Source: JADGGV01 sp035715725 (GTDB lineage Bacteria > Gemmatimonadota > Gemmatimonadetes > Longimicrobiales > RSA9). Taken from it: 64,000 bases of DNA. The DNA lies in assembly GCA_035715725.1 (NCBI GenBank), contig DASTKT010000143.1:24198-88197 (forward strand), in the 5' to 3' direction. Position 1 is the stretch's first letter. Each line of letters opens with the position of its first letter. The notes under the pieces are model-generated. The model searched no databases. It was not told where the DNA came from and saw only the letters and a program-made list of their open reading frames with translations. Shown here piece by piece: positions 35,526 to 44,043 of the stretch. The translations under genes were made by a program, and so were the position numbers.

Positions 35526-36920
35526 TCAGATCCCGAACAGCCGCAGGACGTCGTTCGCCACCGCCCAGACCATCAAGGCGACGACCAGGACGAAGCCGAC
35601 CTGCGTGAGCCGCGCCCGCTGCTGCACGGTGAGGGCGCGCCCGCGAACGGCTTCCACCGCCAGGAACATCAGGTGGCCGCCGTCCAGGACCGGGATCGGG
35701 AGCAGGTTCAGCACCGCCAGGTTCACCGAGAAGAGGGCCATGAAGCGGAGGAACGCCTCGAGCCCCGCCCGGGCCACGCGCCCGCTGAGCTGCCCGATGA
35801 GGATTGGCCCGCCGAGGTTCCGCGGCGACTGCCGGCCGAGGACGAGGTCACGCAGGAAGTCGACGACGAGCGTCGCGTAGCCCCACGTCTCCTGCGCGCC
35901 ATGGACGATGGCACCGCCGATTCCGGGGCGGACCTTCGGCGGGAGCGGCGCCATCACCCCGAGGCGGCCGACGGTTCGAACGGAGCCGTCGGCCAGCGTA
36001 TCCGACTCGGCCCGCGGCGTGGCGGTGATGGCCAGCCTCTGCCCGCCGCGCTGGATCCCGAGCGGGAGGGGCTGGCCCGCGTGCGTCTGCACCACGTGCA
36101 CGAAGTCCTGCCAGAAGCGCACCGGCTCGCCGCCGGCCGAGACGACGCGGTCTCCCGGGCGGATTCCCGCCTGCCGCGCAGGGGACTCCTCCAGGACCTC
36201 GCCGACCACGGGCTCCTGCGCCGGCGAGAGTGCGTTCGCCAGCTTGCTGCGCTCCTTGTCACCCGCCGGCAGCTCGACCGTCACCGGCGGCGTGCCCGCG
36301 AACCGCACCTCCGTCGAGCCGGGCGGAAGCGTGAGCAGCGCCCGCGCCACGTCGGCCCAGTCCTCGACCGATTCCCGGCCGATGCCGACGATGCGGGTGC
36401 CGGCCGGGACGCTCGCCAGCGCCTGCGCCCCCGGCGGCAGGTCGCTCGCCACGACCGGTCCCAGACGCGCCTCCGGGGACGTCTGCACGCCCCAGACAAG
36501 CGCCGCGGCGGCGAACACGAGGAACGCGAAGATGAAGTTCATGATCACGCCGGCGGAGATCACCAGCGCTCGCGCCCCGACCGACTTCGACTCGAAGTCC
36601 CGGGGACCGCGCGCCGGCGCGACCGTCGCGTCGGCGATGCCGGCGTCGACGATGTCGGCGGCGACCGTCTTCCGCTCGTCCTTCCCCTCGATGACCTCCA
36701 TCTCCTCCATGCCGGCCATCTTCACGTAGCCGCCGAGGGGGAGCCAGGAGATCACGTATTCCGTCTCACCGCGCCGAAACCCGACCAACTTCGGCCCCAG
36801 GCCGATGGAGAATCGGGGCACCTCGATGTCCACCAGCTTCGCCGTCACGAAATGCCCGAGCTCGTGCACGAAGATGAGGACACCGAGGACGATGATCGTC
36901 GCGAGAATTGTGATCAACAT
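35526..36920 (-). CDS. rseP: RIP metalloprotease RseP (site-2 protease family)
   Basis: Intramembrane zinc protease that cleaves anti-sigma factors and remnant signal peptides. The 464-residue product has HELGH at residues 19-23 inside the first membrane helix and a second helix followed by two periplasmic PDZ-like domains (PARQAGIRPGDRVVSAGGEP is the clearer one). The membrane-embedded LDG motif NLLPIPVLDGGHLMFL is present. It overlaps dxr by 7 bases; dxr-rseP pairing is widespread. Confidence 0.95.
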   Translation of the reverse strand: MLITILATIIVLGVLIFVHELGHFVTAKLVDIEVPRFSIGLGPKLVGFRRGETEYVISWLPLGGYVKMAGMEEMEVIEGKDERKTVAADIVDAGIADATVAPARGPRDFESKSVGARALVISAGVIMNFIFAFLVFAAAALVWGVQTSPEARLGPVVASDLPPGAQALASVPAGTRIVGIGRESVEDWADVARALLTLPPGSTEVRFAGTPPVTVELPAGDKERSKLANALSPAQEPVVGEVLEESPARQAGIRPGDRVVSAGGEPVRFWQDFVHVVQTHAGQPLPLGIQRGGQRLAITATPRAESDTLADGSVRTVGRLGVMAPLPPKVRPGIGGAIVHGAQETWGYATLVVDFLRDLVLGRQSPRNLGGPILIGQLSGRVARAGLEAFLRFMALFSVNLAVLNLLPIPVLDGGHLMFLAVEAVRGRALTVQQRARLTQVGFVLVVALMVWAVANDVLRLFGI

Positions 36921-38056
36921 GCGCCGTCGATTCTCCCGCGGACGGCCGCGCGAGCGCGGCGGTCCGCCTCCAACACCGTCTCCAGGGCGTCGACCGCAAC
37001 CACCGGTTGCGCCTCGAGAGCGGCTTCGATTGCATGGGGAATGCCCTGGAAGGGCAGTTTCCCGGCCAGGAACATCTCCACCGCGACCTCATTGGCGGCG
37101 TTGTAGATCGCCGGCGCCGTGCCGCCCTGCCGCCCCGCCTCGACGCCCAACCGCAAGGCCGGGAAGCACGCCACATCGGCCGGCTCGAACGTCAGCTCAC
37201 CCGCCCGCAGCGGATCGAAGCGCCGCGTCCCCTCATCCGGCAGCCGGGCCGGGTGGGTCAACGCATACAGGATCGGCAGCTCCATGGTTGGAAACCCCAT
37301 TTGGGCCAGCACGGATCCGTCCACGAACTCCACCATCGAATGGATGACCGATTGCGGGTGCACCACGACCTCGATGGCGTCGTACGGCATGTCGAACAGA
37401 AAGTGCGCCTCGATGACCTCGAGGGCCTTGTTCGCGAGCGTGGCGGAGTCGACCGTGATCTTGGCGCCCATGCGCCACGTGGGATGGCGGAGCGCCTGCG
37501 CCGGCGTCACCGCCGCGAGCGCCTCGGGTGTCCAGCCGCGGAACGGGCCGCCCGACGCGGTCAGGATGAGCCGCCGGGCCTCCCGCGGGGCGGAGCCGGT
37601 CAGGCATTGCAGGATCGCGCTGTGCTCGCTGTCGATGGGGATCAGCTCGCCGCCGCCGCGACGGAGCGCGTCCAGCACGAGTGGACCGCCTACCACCAGC
37701 GATTCCTTGTTCGCCAGCGCGAGCCGCTTCCCCGCCTCCAGTGCCGCCAGCGTCGCCTCGAGCCCTGCCGCGCCGACGACCGCATTGATGACGATGTCGG
37801 CATCGGGGTGCGCCGCCGCCGCGAGCAAGCCCTCCCGGCCGCGCAGCCAGTCCTCGCCGGCAGCGGGCGGACCGTCGCCCTCGACGAGCACGGCGATGTC
37901 CGGAGCGTACCGCGCCACCTGCGTCGCCAGCCGCTCGGCGTTCCGGCCGGCCGCCAGCGCGGCAACCCGGAAGCGATCCGGGTGTCGGTCGAGCACCTCG
38001 AGCGCGCTGCGCCCGATCGAGCCCGTGGATCCGAGCAGGGCAACACCGGTGCTCAC
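36914..38056 (-). CDS. dxr: 1-deoxy-D-xylulose-5-phosphate reductoisomerase
   Basis: Second step of the MEP isoprenoid pathway; supplies precursors for undecaprenyl phosphate made by the neighbouring uppS. The 380-residue enzyme has the NADPH motif LLGSTGSIGRSALEVL, the metal-binding IPIDSEHSAILQCL, the flexible-loop region LTASGGPFRGW, HPTWRMGAKITVDSATL and a C-terminal NAANEVAVEMFL. The start is GTG 38056, overlapping the cdsA stop by 4 bases. Its presence implies the non-mevalonate pathway. Confidence 0.96.
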   Translation of the reverse strand: MSTGVALLGSTGSIGRSALEVLDRHPDRFRVAALAAGRNAERLATQVARYAPDIAVLVEGDGPPAAGEDWLRGREGLLAAAAHPDADIVINAVVGAAGLEATLAALEAGKRLALANKESLVVGGPLVLDALRRGGGELIPIDSEHSAILQCLTGSAPREARRLILTASGGPFRGWTPEALAAVTPAQALRHPTWRMGAKITVDSATLANKALEVIEAHFLFDMPYDAIEVVVHPQSVIHSMVEFVDGSVLAQMGFPTMELPILYALTHPARLPDEGTRRFDPLRAGELTFEPADVACFPALRLGVEAGRQGGTAPAIYNAANEVAVEMFLAGKLPFQGIPHAIEAALEAQPVVAVDALETVLEADRRARAAVRGRIDGAC

Positions 38057-38964
38057 GGCGCACCGCCGAGGTACGGCAGCGCGATCCGCAGGAACCAGTA
38101 GGCGATCGGGATCGTGAAGAAGAGGGCGTCGAAGCGGTCGAGGAGGCCGCCGTGCCCAGGAAGCAGGTGGCCGGAGTCCTTCACGCCGGCCTCCCGCTTG
38201 AAGAGCGATTCTGCCAGGTCACCGAGCTGAGCCGCCACTGAGACCACGAGGCCGCCGCCGATCCCGGCCACTGCGCTCATTGGAACGCCCAACCAGGCGC
38301 CGAAGATCCAATGCGAGAAGACGAAACCTGCCAGCATCGATCCGACCAGCCCCGCGACGGCACCCTCCACGGTCTTTCCCGGGCTGACCGCCGGGATCAG
38401 CTTGTGGCGACCGATCGCCCGCCCGACGAAGTAGGCGCACGAATCGTTGAACCAGGTGATGGCGATCGGGAAGAGGACGAAGGCCGTACCGGTCCACGGA
38501 TTGAACGCGGCGGCCAGGGCCGCACCGTCCACCAGCGTCGCGCCCGGACGCAGGTGGCGCAGGAACAGCGCGTAGGAAAGGGTCCCGCCGGTGAATACGG
38601 CGCCCAGCACCGTCACGGCGACGGCCTCGAGCGGCAGCCCCTCGACGCCCCGTGCCCAGATCGCGGCCGCGGAAAACGCCAGCACCAGCGCGAGGGTGAG
38701 CTCCCAGAAGAGCGGCGTCGCCTCCGCCGGGTGCGGATGCCCCGCGGCCAAGAGGATGTACGCCGCCGCCGCGACGACCCCCGGGAGCACGAAGGGTCGG
38801 GCGCCCTGCAGCGCGGAGAGCCGATACAGCTCCGCCGTGGCCCCGGCTGCGATCAGTGCGAGCACCCCGCCAAGGATCCAGCCGCCAAGGTAGATGGCGG
38901 CCACGGCGGCCGGAATGCCCACGGCCGCCACGGCGATGCGCTTGCCGAGCTCGGATCGGGCCAT
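38053..38964 (-). CDS. cdsA: Phosphatidate cytidylyltransferase
   Basis: Forms CDP-diacylglycerol for phospholipid synthesis. The 303-residue integral membrane protein has about eight hydrophobic segments and the CdsA signature ESLFKREAGVKDSGHLLPGH followed by GGLLDRFD. The SPGKTVEGAVAGLVG block is also present. ATG 38964 lies two bases after the uppS stop (TGATC-ATG). A longer frame to 39057 is uppS shadow. Confidence 0.94.
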   Translation of the reverse strand: MARSELGKRIAVAAVGIPAAVAAIYLGGWILGGVLALIAAGATAELYRLSALQGARPFVLPGVVAAAAYILLAAGHPHPAEATPLFWELTLALVLAFSAAAIWARGVEGLPLEAVAVTVLGAVFTGGTLSYALFLRHLRPGATLVDGAALAAAFNPWTGTAFVLFPIAITWFNDSCAYFVGRAIGRHKLIPAVSPGKTVEGAVAGLVGSMLAGFVFSHWIFGAWLGVPMSAVAGIGGGLVVSVAAQLGDLAESLFKREAGVKDSGHLLPGHGGLLDRFDALFFTIPIAYWFLRIALPYLGGAP

Positions 38965-38966
38965 GA

Positions 38967-39710
38967 TCAGCCGGTCGTCACCCGGCCGAACCGACGCTCC
39001 CGCTTCTGGAAGTCGTGAATGGCGGCGAAGAGGTGCTCGCGCCGGAATTCCGGCCACAGCAATGGCGTGATGTACAGCTCGGCGTAAGCGATCTGCCAGA
39101 GCATGAAGTTGCTGATGCGCTGCTCGCCGGAGGTGCGGATGAGGAGGTCGGGATCGGGGAGATCGGCGGTGTAGAGCTCGTCGGCGACCGCCTCCTCCGT
39201 GATCTCGTCGGGTCGGAGCTCGCCGGCGCGGACCCGGTCGGCGAGGCGGCGCGCCGCGCGGGTGATCTCCGCGCGGCCGCCGTAACTGATCATCAGGTTC
39301 AGGCGGAGGACGGTCCCCCCGGCCGTGGCGCGCTGGATTTCATCGATGGCGGCACGAGGCCCCGCGGCCAGCCGGTCGAGGTCGCCGTGCACGCGGACGC
39401 GGACGCCCTGGCGTACCAGCTCGTCGCGCTCGCGCACCACGTAGAGCTGGAGCAGGCGCATCAGCGCCGATACCTCCCGTGCGGGCCGGCTCCAGTTCTC
39501 TTGGGAGAACGCGAACAGTGTCAGGATCGGCACCCGCGCCTCGATCGCGCCCTCGACCACGTCGCGGACCGACTTCATCCCCGAGACGTGGCCACGGTAG
39601 CGCGGCAGCCCCCGGGCGCGCGCCCACCGCCCGTTCCCATCCATGATGATGGCGACGTGCTCCGGGACCGGGCCGTCGAGCAGGATCTGCGTGAGCAGCT
39701 GGGAGGCCAT
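38967..39710 (-). CDS. uppS: Undecaprenyl diphosphate synthase
   Basis: cis-Prenyltransferase that makes the C55 carrier for peptidoglycan and glycan assembly. The 247-residue enzyme has HVAIIMDGNGRWA (catalytic Asp), RGHVSGMKSVRDVVE, FAFSQENWSRP, LMISYGGRAEI and the C-terminal DLLIRTSGEQRISNFMLWQ followed by YAELY. It lies 8 bases after frr in the translation/envelope gene string. ATG 39710 is the domain-consistent start. Confidence 0.96.
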   Translation of the reverse strand: MASQLLTQILLDGPVPEHVAIIMDGNGRWARARGLPRYRGHVSGMKSVRDVVEGAIEARVPILTLFAFSQENWSRPAREVSALMRLLQLYVVRERDELVRQGVRVRVHGDLDRLAAGPRAAIDEIQRATAGGTVLRLNLMISYGGRAEITRAARRLADRVRAGELRPDEITEEAVADELYTADLPDPDLLIRTSGEQRISNFMLWQIAYAELYITPLLWPEFRREHLFAAIHDFQKRERRFGRVTTG

Positions 39711-39718
39711 CGGCCCGC

Positions 39719-40270
39719 TCAGACCTCCATCACTTCCGCTTCTTTCGCCTTGAGAAGCTGATCGATCCGGTGGATGTAGTCGTCGGTCAGCTTCTGCACC
39801 TCGTCCATCTGGCGACGGGCGTCGTCGTCGCTCATCTCGTGCTCGCCCTGTCGATGCTTGACGTCCTTGTTCGCCTCCTGGCGGGCGTGGCGGACGGCCA
39901 CGCGTCCCTCCTCCGCCAGCTTGTGCAGCAGCCGGACCATGTCTTTCCGGCGCTCCTCGGTCAGCGTCGGGATCGGAACGCGAATGACCGTGCCGTCGTT
40001 GGACGGGTTGAGCCCCAGCTCCGAGGTCTGGATCGCCTTCTCGATGGCCTGCATCAGGCTCCGGTCCCACGGCTGGACGAGGAGAAGCCGCGGCTCCGGC
40101 GCGCTCACCGACGCCACCTGATTGATCGGCATCTTCGAACCGTACGCCTCGACGCGCACCGTGTCCAGCAGCGTCGGCGTCGCCTTGCCGGTCCGGACCG
40201 ATGAGAACTCACGACGCAGCGCGTCGAGAGCCTTGTCCATCTGTTGTCGTGCCTGCGCACTCGCCGCCAT
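39719..40270 (-). CDS. frr: Ribosome recycling factor
   Basis: Works with EF-G to split post-termination ribosomes. The 183-residue product has the RRF pattern LDALRREFSSVRTGKATPTL, LDTVRVEAYGS, then RLLLVQPWDRSLMQAIEKAI and IRVPIPTLTEERRKDMVRLL. The C-terminal helix ends with KAKEAEVMEV. It sits 51 bases after pyrH in the conserved order rpsB-tsf-pyrH-frr. Confidence 0.97.
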   Translation of the reverse strand: MAASAQARQQMDKALDALRREFSSVRTGKATPTLLDTVRVEAYGSKMPINQVASVSAPEPRLLLVQPWDRSLMQAIEKAIQTSELGLNPSNDGTVIRVPIPTLTEERRKDMVRLLHKLAEEGRVAVRHARQEANKDVKHRQGEHEMSDDDARRQMDEVQKLTDDYIHRIDQLLKAKEAEVMEV

Positions 40271-40321
40271 CGCTCCTCCCCTCTCTGCTCTCGGTCGCGA
40301 GTGAAGATATACGGGCCCCGA

Positions 40322-41044
40322 TCAGGAGACCAGCGTTCCCACCGGCTCCCCGCGGATCGCCGCCGCCACCGCGCCCGAGCTCTGGATGTTCAGTACCACG
40401 ATGGGCAGCCGGTTCTCCTTGCACAGCGAGATCGCGGCCGCATCCATGACGCCGAGCTCCCGCGTAAGCGCCTCCATGAACGAGACCTTGGGCAGAAACG
40501 TCGCCGAGGGGTCCTTCACCGGGTCGGCGGTGTAGACGCCCTCCACCTTCGTCGCCTTCACGAGCACATCCGCGTGCATCTCGACGCCGCGCAGCACCGC
40601 CGCCGTATCCGTCGAGAAGTACGGGTTGCCGGTGCCGGCGGCGAAGATCACGACGCGGCCCTTCTCGAGGTGCCGCAGCGCACGCCGGCGGATGTACGGC
40701 TCCGCCACCGCCTCCATCCGGATCGCGCTCATGACCCGCGTATCCACACCCTTGCGCTCGAGCATGTCCTGCAGCGCAAGGGCGTTGATCACCGTCGCCA
40801 GCATCCCCATGTAGTCGGCGCTGACACGGTCGATTCCCTGCTGGCTGGCCTGCGTACCCCGCACGATGTTCCCGCCGCCGATCACCAGGCCGAGCGCGAC
40901 GCCCATCCGATGCACGGCCTGGATCTCGTCCGTCAGGCGATGCACGACCGGCGGCGCGATGCCGAAGCCCTGCTCGCCCGCCAGCGCCTCGCCGCTCAAC
41001 TTCAACAACACTCGACGGTATTTGAGCTCCCCGTTCTCCCCCAA
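40322..41044 (-). CDS. pyrH: Uridylate kinase
   Basis: Phosphorylates UMP to UDP; an essential, GTP-activated hexamer. The 240-residue product has YRRVLLKLSGEALAG, the phosphate loop LVIGGGNIVRG, FAAGTGNPYFSTDTAAVL and VLVKATKVEGVYTADP. The inferred start is TTG 41044 with AGGAG five bases upstream. Another in-frame TTG at 41092 gives 16 extra Arg-rich residues without homology. TTG initiation might keep expression low. Confidence 0.94.
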   Translation of the reverse strand: MGENGELKYRRVLLKLSGEALAGEQGFGIAPPVVHRLTDEIQAVHRMGVALGLVIGGGNIVRGTQASQQGIDRVSADYMGMLATVINALALQDMLERKGVDTRVMSAIRMEAVAEPYIRRRALRHLEKGRVVIFAAGTGNPYFSTDTAAVLRGVEMHADVLVKATKVEGVYTADPVKDPSATFLPKVSFMEALTRELGVMDAAAISLCKENRLPIVVLNIQSSGAVAAAIRGEPVGTLVS

Positions 41045-41126
41045 AAGCTCTCCTCGGCTCGGGGCGCGCCGCGCCCGGTCCCCGCAACGCAACGCCGCGA
41101 CGCGGGCGCGTCACGACGCGGCCGAC

Positions 41127-41726
41127 CTACTCGCCCAGCGCGTAGCGCGTGAAGCGACGCACCACGATCCGCTCACCCGTCTTGGCCGAGACCTCGGTGA
41201 TCCGCTCGCCGACCGTCTGCTTGTGGTTCGGGTCCTTCACGAAGACCTGATCCACCAACGCGTTGTCCTGGTAGAACCGCTTCAGCTTCCCGTCGACGAT
41301 CTTCCCCCGGATGTTCTCCGGCTTCCCCTCGTTCTTCACCTGCTCCTCGAAGATCGCGCGCTCCCGCTCCACGATGTCCTGCGGGATCCCCTCCGCCGTC
41401 ACCGCCAGCGGGTTCGTAGCGGCGATATGCATCGCGATGTCCCGCACAAGCTGCTGGAAGTCGTCCGTGCGCGCGACGAAGTCCGTCTCGCAGTTCAGCT
41501 CCACGAGCACGCCGATCTTCCCGCCCATGTGCACATAGCTGCCCACCGCGCCCTCGCGCGTCTCCTTCCCCGCGCGCTTCGCCGCCTTGGCCGCACCCTT
41601 CGCCCGCAGGATGTCGATGGCCGTCTCGACGTTCCCGTCGGCCTCCTCCAGGGCCTTCTTGCACTCCATCATCCCCGCGCCGGTCCGGTCGCGGAGCTCC
41701 TTCACATCGCTCGCCGTGATCGCCAT
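41127..41726 (-). CDS. tsf: Elongation factor Ts (short form)
   Basis: Nucleotide exchange factor for EF-Tu. The 199-residue protein carries the UBA-like N-domain (VKELRDRTGAGMMECKKALE), the EF-Tu-contact motif NCETDFVARTDDFQ and a single core module. It is shorter than the E. coli form (about 280) and resembles the compact Thermus/bacterial type. ATG 41726 was selected; the frame extends 20 codons upstream without homology. It follows rpsB after a terminator-like hairpin. Confidence 0.95.
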   Translation of the reverse strand: MAITASDVKELRDRTGAGMMECKKALEEADGNVETAIDILRAKGAAKAAKRAGKETREGAVGSYVHMGGKIGVLVELNCETDFVARTDDFQQLVRDIAMHIAATNPLAVTAEGIPQDIVERERAIFEEQVKNEGKPENIRGKIVDGKLKRFYQDNALVDQVFVKDPNHKQTVGERITEVSAKTGERIVVRRFTRYALGE

Positions 41727-41824
41727 CTGTATCGCCCCTTCCCTGAATTGTCCCTGCCCTGTTCGCATCGTCGGCCCCCCGGGCACCGGGCCAGGAGCGG
41801 CGCCGACCGTCGGGCCGACGCCGC

Positions 41825-41867
41825 AAAAAAGCGCCGCAGGGCTGCAGGGCTGCAGCGCTGCAGCGCT
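41825..41867 (-). terminator. Terminator-like hairpin with 8-base tandem repeats between rpsB and tsf
   Basis: Minus strand: a 10-bp stem with one U-G wobble (41867-41858 pairing with 41839-41830) closes an 18-base loop and is followed by TTTTTT. The plus strand of the same segment reads as four near-identical 8-mers, GCAG(G/C)GCT, at 41836-41867. The element could reduce tsf transcription relative to rpsB. Confidence 0.65.
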
Positions 41868-41901
41868 TTCCGGGCGCTGAGCGGCTCCGAAACCGCGGAG
41901 G

Positions 41902-42786
41902 CTACGCCTCCTCCGGCTCGGCCTCCCCCTCCTCGCCCGGCCGCACGTTCAGGTTCGCGATAACCTCCGGCCGTGGGCGCCGCTTGCGGCGCGGACGGCG
42001 ACGGCGGCCGCGATCCTCGCCGGCGGCTTCCTGCATCGTCCCGGTCTCCGTCGAGTACGTGACCGCTTCCACCTCGTCGGCGCGCCGCCGGGCGTCCGGC
42101 GGCAGCTCGCGCCGCCCCTGCTCGATCGCGTCCGCGATCGCACCGGTGATGACCGATACCGAGCGGATCGCGTCGTCGTTCCCGGGGATCGGATAGTCGA
42201 TCACGTCCGGATCGGCATTCGTGTCCGCGATGGCGATCACCGGGATCCCGAGGTGGTTCGCCTCCTTGACCGCGATCGCCTCCTTCTTCGCATCTACCAC
42301 GAAGAGCGCACCCGGCAGCCGCGCCATGTCCTTCACGCCGGCCAGGTACTTGTTCAGCTTGTCACGCTCCCGCTGGAGCATCAGCTGCTCCTTCTTCGTG
42401 TAGAACTCGTAGGCGCCCTCCTCGATCCCGCGCTCGAGGTCCTTCAGCCGACGAATCTGCTTCTTGATCGTCGCGAAGTTCGTGAGCATCCCGCCGAGCC
42501 AGCGCTCCGTGACGTAGAAGCCGCCGCACCTCGACGCCTCCTGCTCCACGATCGCACGCAGCTGCCGCTTGGTGCACACGAAGAGGATCCGCTCCCCCTC
42601 CAGCGTGACCTCGCGCGACACCCGCGCCGCCTCTTGCAGCGAAGCGAGCGTCTTCTTCAGATCGATGATGTGGATGCCGTTGCGCTCCGCGAAGATGAAC
42701 TTGCGCATCTTCGGGTTCCAACGGCTGCTCTGGTGTCCGAAATGAACACCGGCCTCCAAGAGCTCCTTCAGTTGGGTCTCGACCAT
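41902..42786 (-). CDS. rpsB: 30S ribosomal protein S2
   Basis: Peripheral 30S protein of 294 residues. Core motifs are LLEAGVHFGHQSSRWNPKM, FIFAERNGIHIIDLKKTL, YVTERWLGGMLTNF and VVDAKKEAIAVKEANHLGIP, with IPGNDDAIRSV. The C-terminal 60 residues are an extra tail that is first strongly basic (RGRRRRPRRKRRPRPEV) and then acidic (GEEGEAEPEEA), longer than in most S2 proteins. A structured intergenic segment upstream may be its leader. Confidence 0.96.
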   Translation of the reverse strand: MVETQLKELLEAGVHFGHQSSRWNPKMRKFIFAERNGIHIIDLKKTLASLQEAARVSREVTLEGERILFVCTKRQLRAIVEQEASRCGGFYVTERWLGGMLTNFATIKKQIRRLKDLERGIEEGAYEFYTKKEQLMLQRERDKLNKYLAGVKDMARLPGALFVVDAKKEAIAVKEANHLGIPVIAIADTNADPDVIDYPIPGNDDAIRSVSVITGAIADAIEQGRRELPPDARRRADEVEAVTYSTETGTMQEAAGEDRGRRRRPRRKRRPRPEVIANLNVRPGEEGEAEPEEA

Positions 42787-42874
42787 TCCGTTCCCACGGG
42801 GAGTTGGGTTTCGCCTCCACCGCCTTCATCCACCCGGCCGACCCTCGCAGGGGACCCCGGCCGCGCGTCCAGCG

Positions 42875-42912
42875 GTGTGTGGATTGCCGGGCCCGGCCCG
42901 GCGTTGACACAC
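42875..42912 (-). repeat. Two-stem hairpin upstream of rpsB
   Basis: An outer stem (GTGTGT / ACACAC, 6 bp) and an inner stem (GCCGGGC / GCCCGGC, 7 bp) are separated by a small internal loop, with a 3-base apical loop. It lies about 90 bases upstream of rpsB in a 220-base gap after rpsI with no obvious promoter. It has no U-tract, so it is more likely a leader structure or processing site than a terminator. Confidence 0.4.
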
Positions 42913-43006
42913 GAGCGCGGCGGATCGACTCCCTCGCTGCCGCGAAACCGGGCATGCGGCCCGGGTCCGCGGCGGCGCCGAAGCGCGACCCGCCGCTTCC
43001 GTACGC

Positions 43007-43405
43007 TCAGCGCTTCGAGAACTGGAACCGCTTGCGGGCGCCGGGGCGGCCCGGCTTCTTCCGCTCGACCTCACGCGGATCCCGCGTGAGCAGCCGGCGC
43101 TCGCGCAACGCCGCGCGCAGTTCCGGATCGACCTGCAGCAGCGCCCGCGCGATCCCGAGCCGCACCGCGCCGGCCTGGCCCGTCAGACCACCGCCATCCA
43201 CGTTGCACAGCACGTCGAAGCGCCCCTGCTGCTGGGCCGCGATCAGCGGCTCCTGCACGTGCTGCTGCGACGAGAGGCGCGGGAAGTACTCGTTCAGCGC
43301 ACGCCCGTTCACCGTGAACTTCCCGGTCCCCGGCCGGAGCCAGACCCGCGCCACGCTGGTCTTGCGACGGCCGAGGCCGTGGTACTGCTGTACCGTGTCG
43401 GCCAT
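43007..43405 (-). CDS. rpsI: 30S ribosomal protein S9
   Basis: The 132-residue product has GLGRRKTSVARVWLRPGTG, FTVNGRALNEYF and GGGLTGQAGAVRLGIARAL. The C-terminus KKPGRPGARKRFQFSKR ends in the conserved basic tail that contacts tRNA in the P site. It starts two bases after the rplM stop, the universal rplM-rpsI pair. Confidence 0.97.
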   Translation of the reverse strand: MADTVQQYHGLGRRKTSVARVWLRPGTGKFTVNGRALNEYFPRLSSQQHVQEPLIAAQQQGRFDVLCNVDGGGLTGQAGAVRLGIARALLQVDPELRAALRERRLLTRDPREVERKKPGRPGARKRFQFSKR

Positions 43406-43407
43406 TC

Positions 43408-43836
43408 TCAGATCTCCAGGGGCTGGGGCTGCTGAGCCTCGTGCGGGTGCTCGCCGCCCGCGTAGATCTTCAGCTTCTTCCGCATCAGCCGGCCGAGGTT
43501 GTTCTTCGGCAGCATCCCCTTCACCGCCAGCTCGACGACGCGCTCGGGATGCTCCTCGAACATGCGCCGGAAGGGGATGTGCTTCTCGTGACCCATGTAG
43601 CCGGTGTGGCGGAAGTACGTCTTGGTCTCCGCCTTGTTGCCGGTCAGCCGCACCTTGTCCGCGTTGACGACGATGACGTAGTCACCGGTGTCGAGGTGCG
43701 GCGTGAACATGGGCTTGTGCTTCCCGCGCAGGATCTTCGCCACCTCGCTGGCGAGCCTGCCGAGCACCTTGTCCTCCGCGTCTACCAGCCACCAGCGGCG
43801 CTGGATTTCGGCGGGCTTGGGCGTGTAGGTCTTCAT
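43408..43836 (-). CDS. rplM: 50S ribosomal protein L13
   Basis: Early assembly protein of the 50S subunit, 142 residues. Signature sequence includes WWLVDAEDKVLGRLASEVAK, ILRGKHKPMFTPHLDTGDYV, YFRHTGYMGHEKHIPFR and VKGMLPKNNLGRLMRKKLKI. It is the first gene after a strong promoter; the leader of about 35 bases contains a small CCGC-TTTA-GCGG hairpin that could be a site for autoregulation by L13 (inference). Confidence 0.97.
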   Translation of the reverse strand: MKTYTPKPAEIQRRWWLVDAEDKVLGRLASEVAKILRGKHKPMFTPHLDTGDYVIVVNADKVRLTGNKAETKTYFRHTGYMGHEKHIPFRRMFEEHPERVVELAVKGMLPKNNLGRLMRKKLKIYAGGEHPHEAQQPQPLEI

Positions 43837-43878
43837 GCGTCCCTGGTCGTGGAAGCCGCTAAAGCGGAACAGCTTTGA

Positions 43879-43907
43879 AGGATATCAGAACCCGGGAGGA
43901 GTGTCAA
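43879..43907 (-). promoter_or_regulatory. Strong sigma70-type promoter for rplM-rpsI
   Basis: Minus strand: perfect TTGACA (43907-43902), 17-base spacer, TATCCT (43884-43879). Predicted transcription start near 43872, about 36 bases before the rplM ATG. Confidence 0.75.
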
Positions 43908-43928
43908 GGCGCCACCCTCCGAACTGCG

Positions 43929-44009
43929 ACCGGGCCGTCCGCCGGACGGCCCGGTCGATCGCCTCCTCGATCCTCCGGCCGGGCCGAGCCGGCCGGAGGA
44001 TCGAGGAGG
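43929..44009. repeat. Two adjacent long inverted repeats
   Basis: The first has 12-bp perfect arms with a 3-base loop (43929-43940 with 43944-43955). The second has 19-bp perfect arms with a 10-base loop (43962-43980 with 43991-44009). They fill most of the gap between the DUF5715-like gene and the rplM promoter. Neither is followed by a T-run on the minus strand, so they may act as a roadblock or mRNA 3' stabiliser, or be a protein site. Confidence 0.7.
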
Positions 44010-44043
44010 AGGGGGCGGCAGGCGGGGCGGCCCGAGCGATCGA

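Noticed and set aside
42904..42935. TTGACA on the plus strand between rpsI and rpsB
   Set aside because: No -10 box 16-18 bases downstream and no plus-strand gene follows; it is part of the hairpin.
43962..44009. 19-bp inverted repeat as a standard intrinsic terminator
   Set aside because: No T-run on either strand after the stem; kept as an inverted repeat only.
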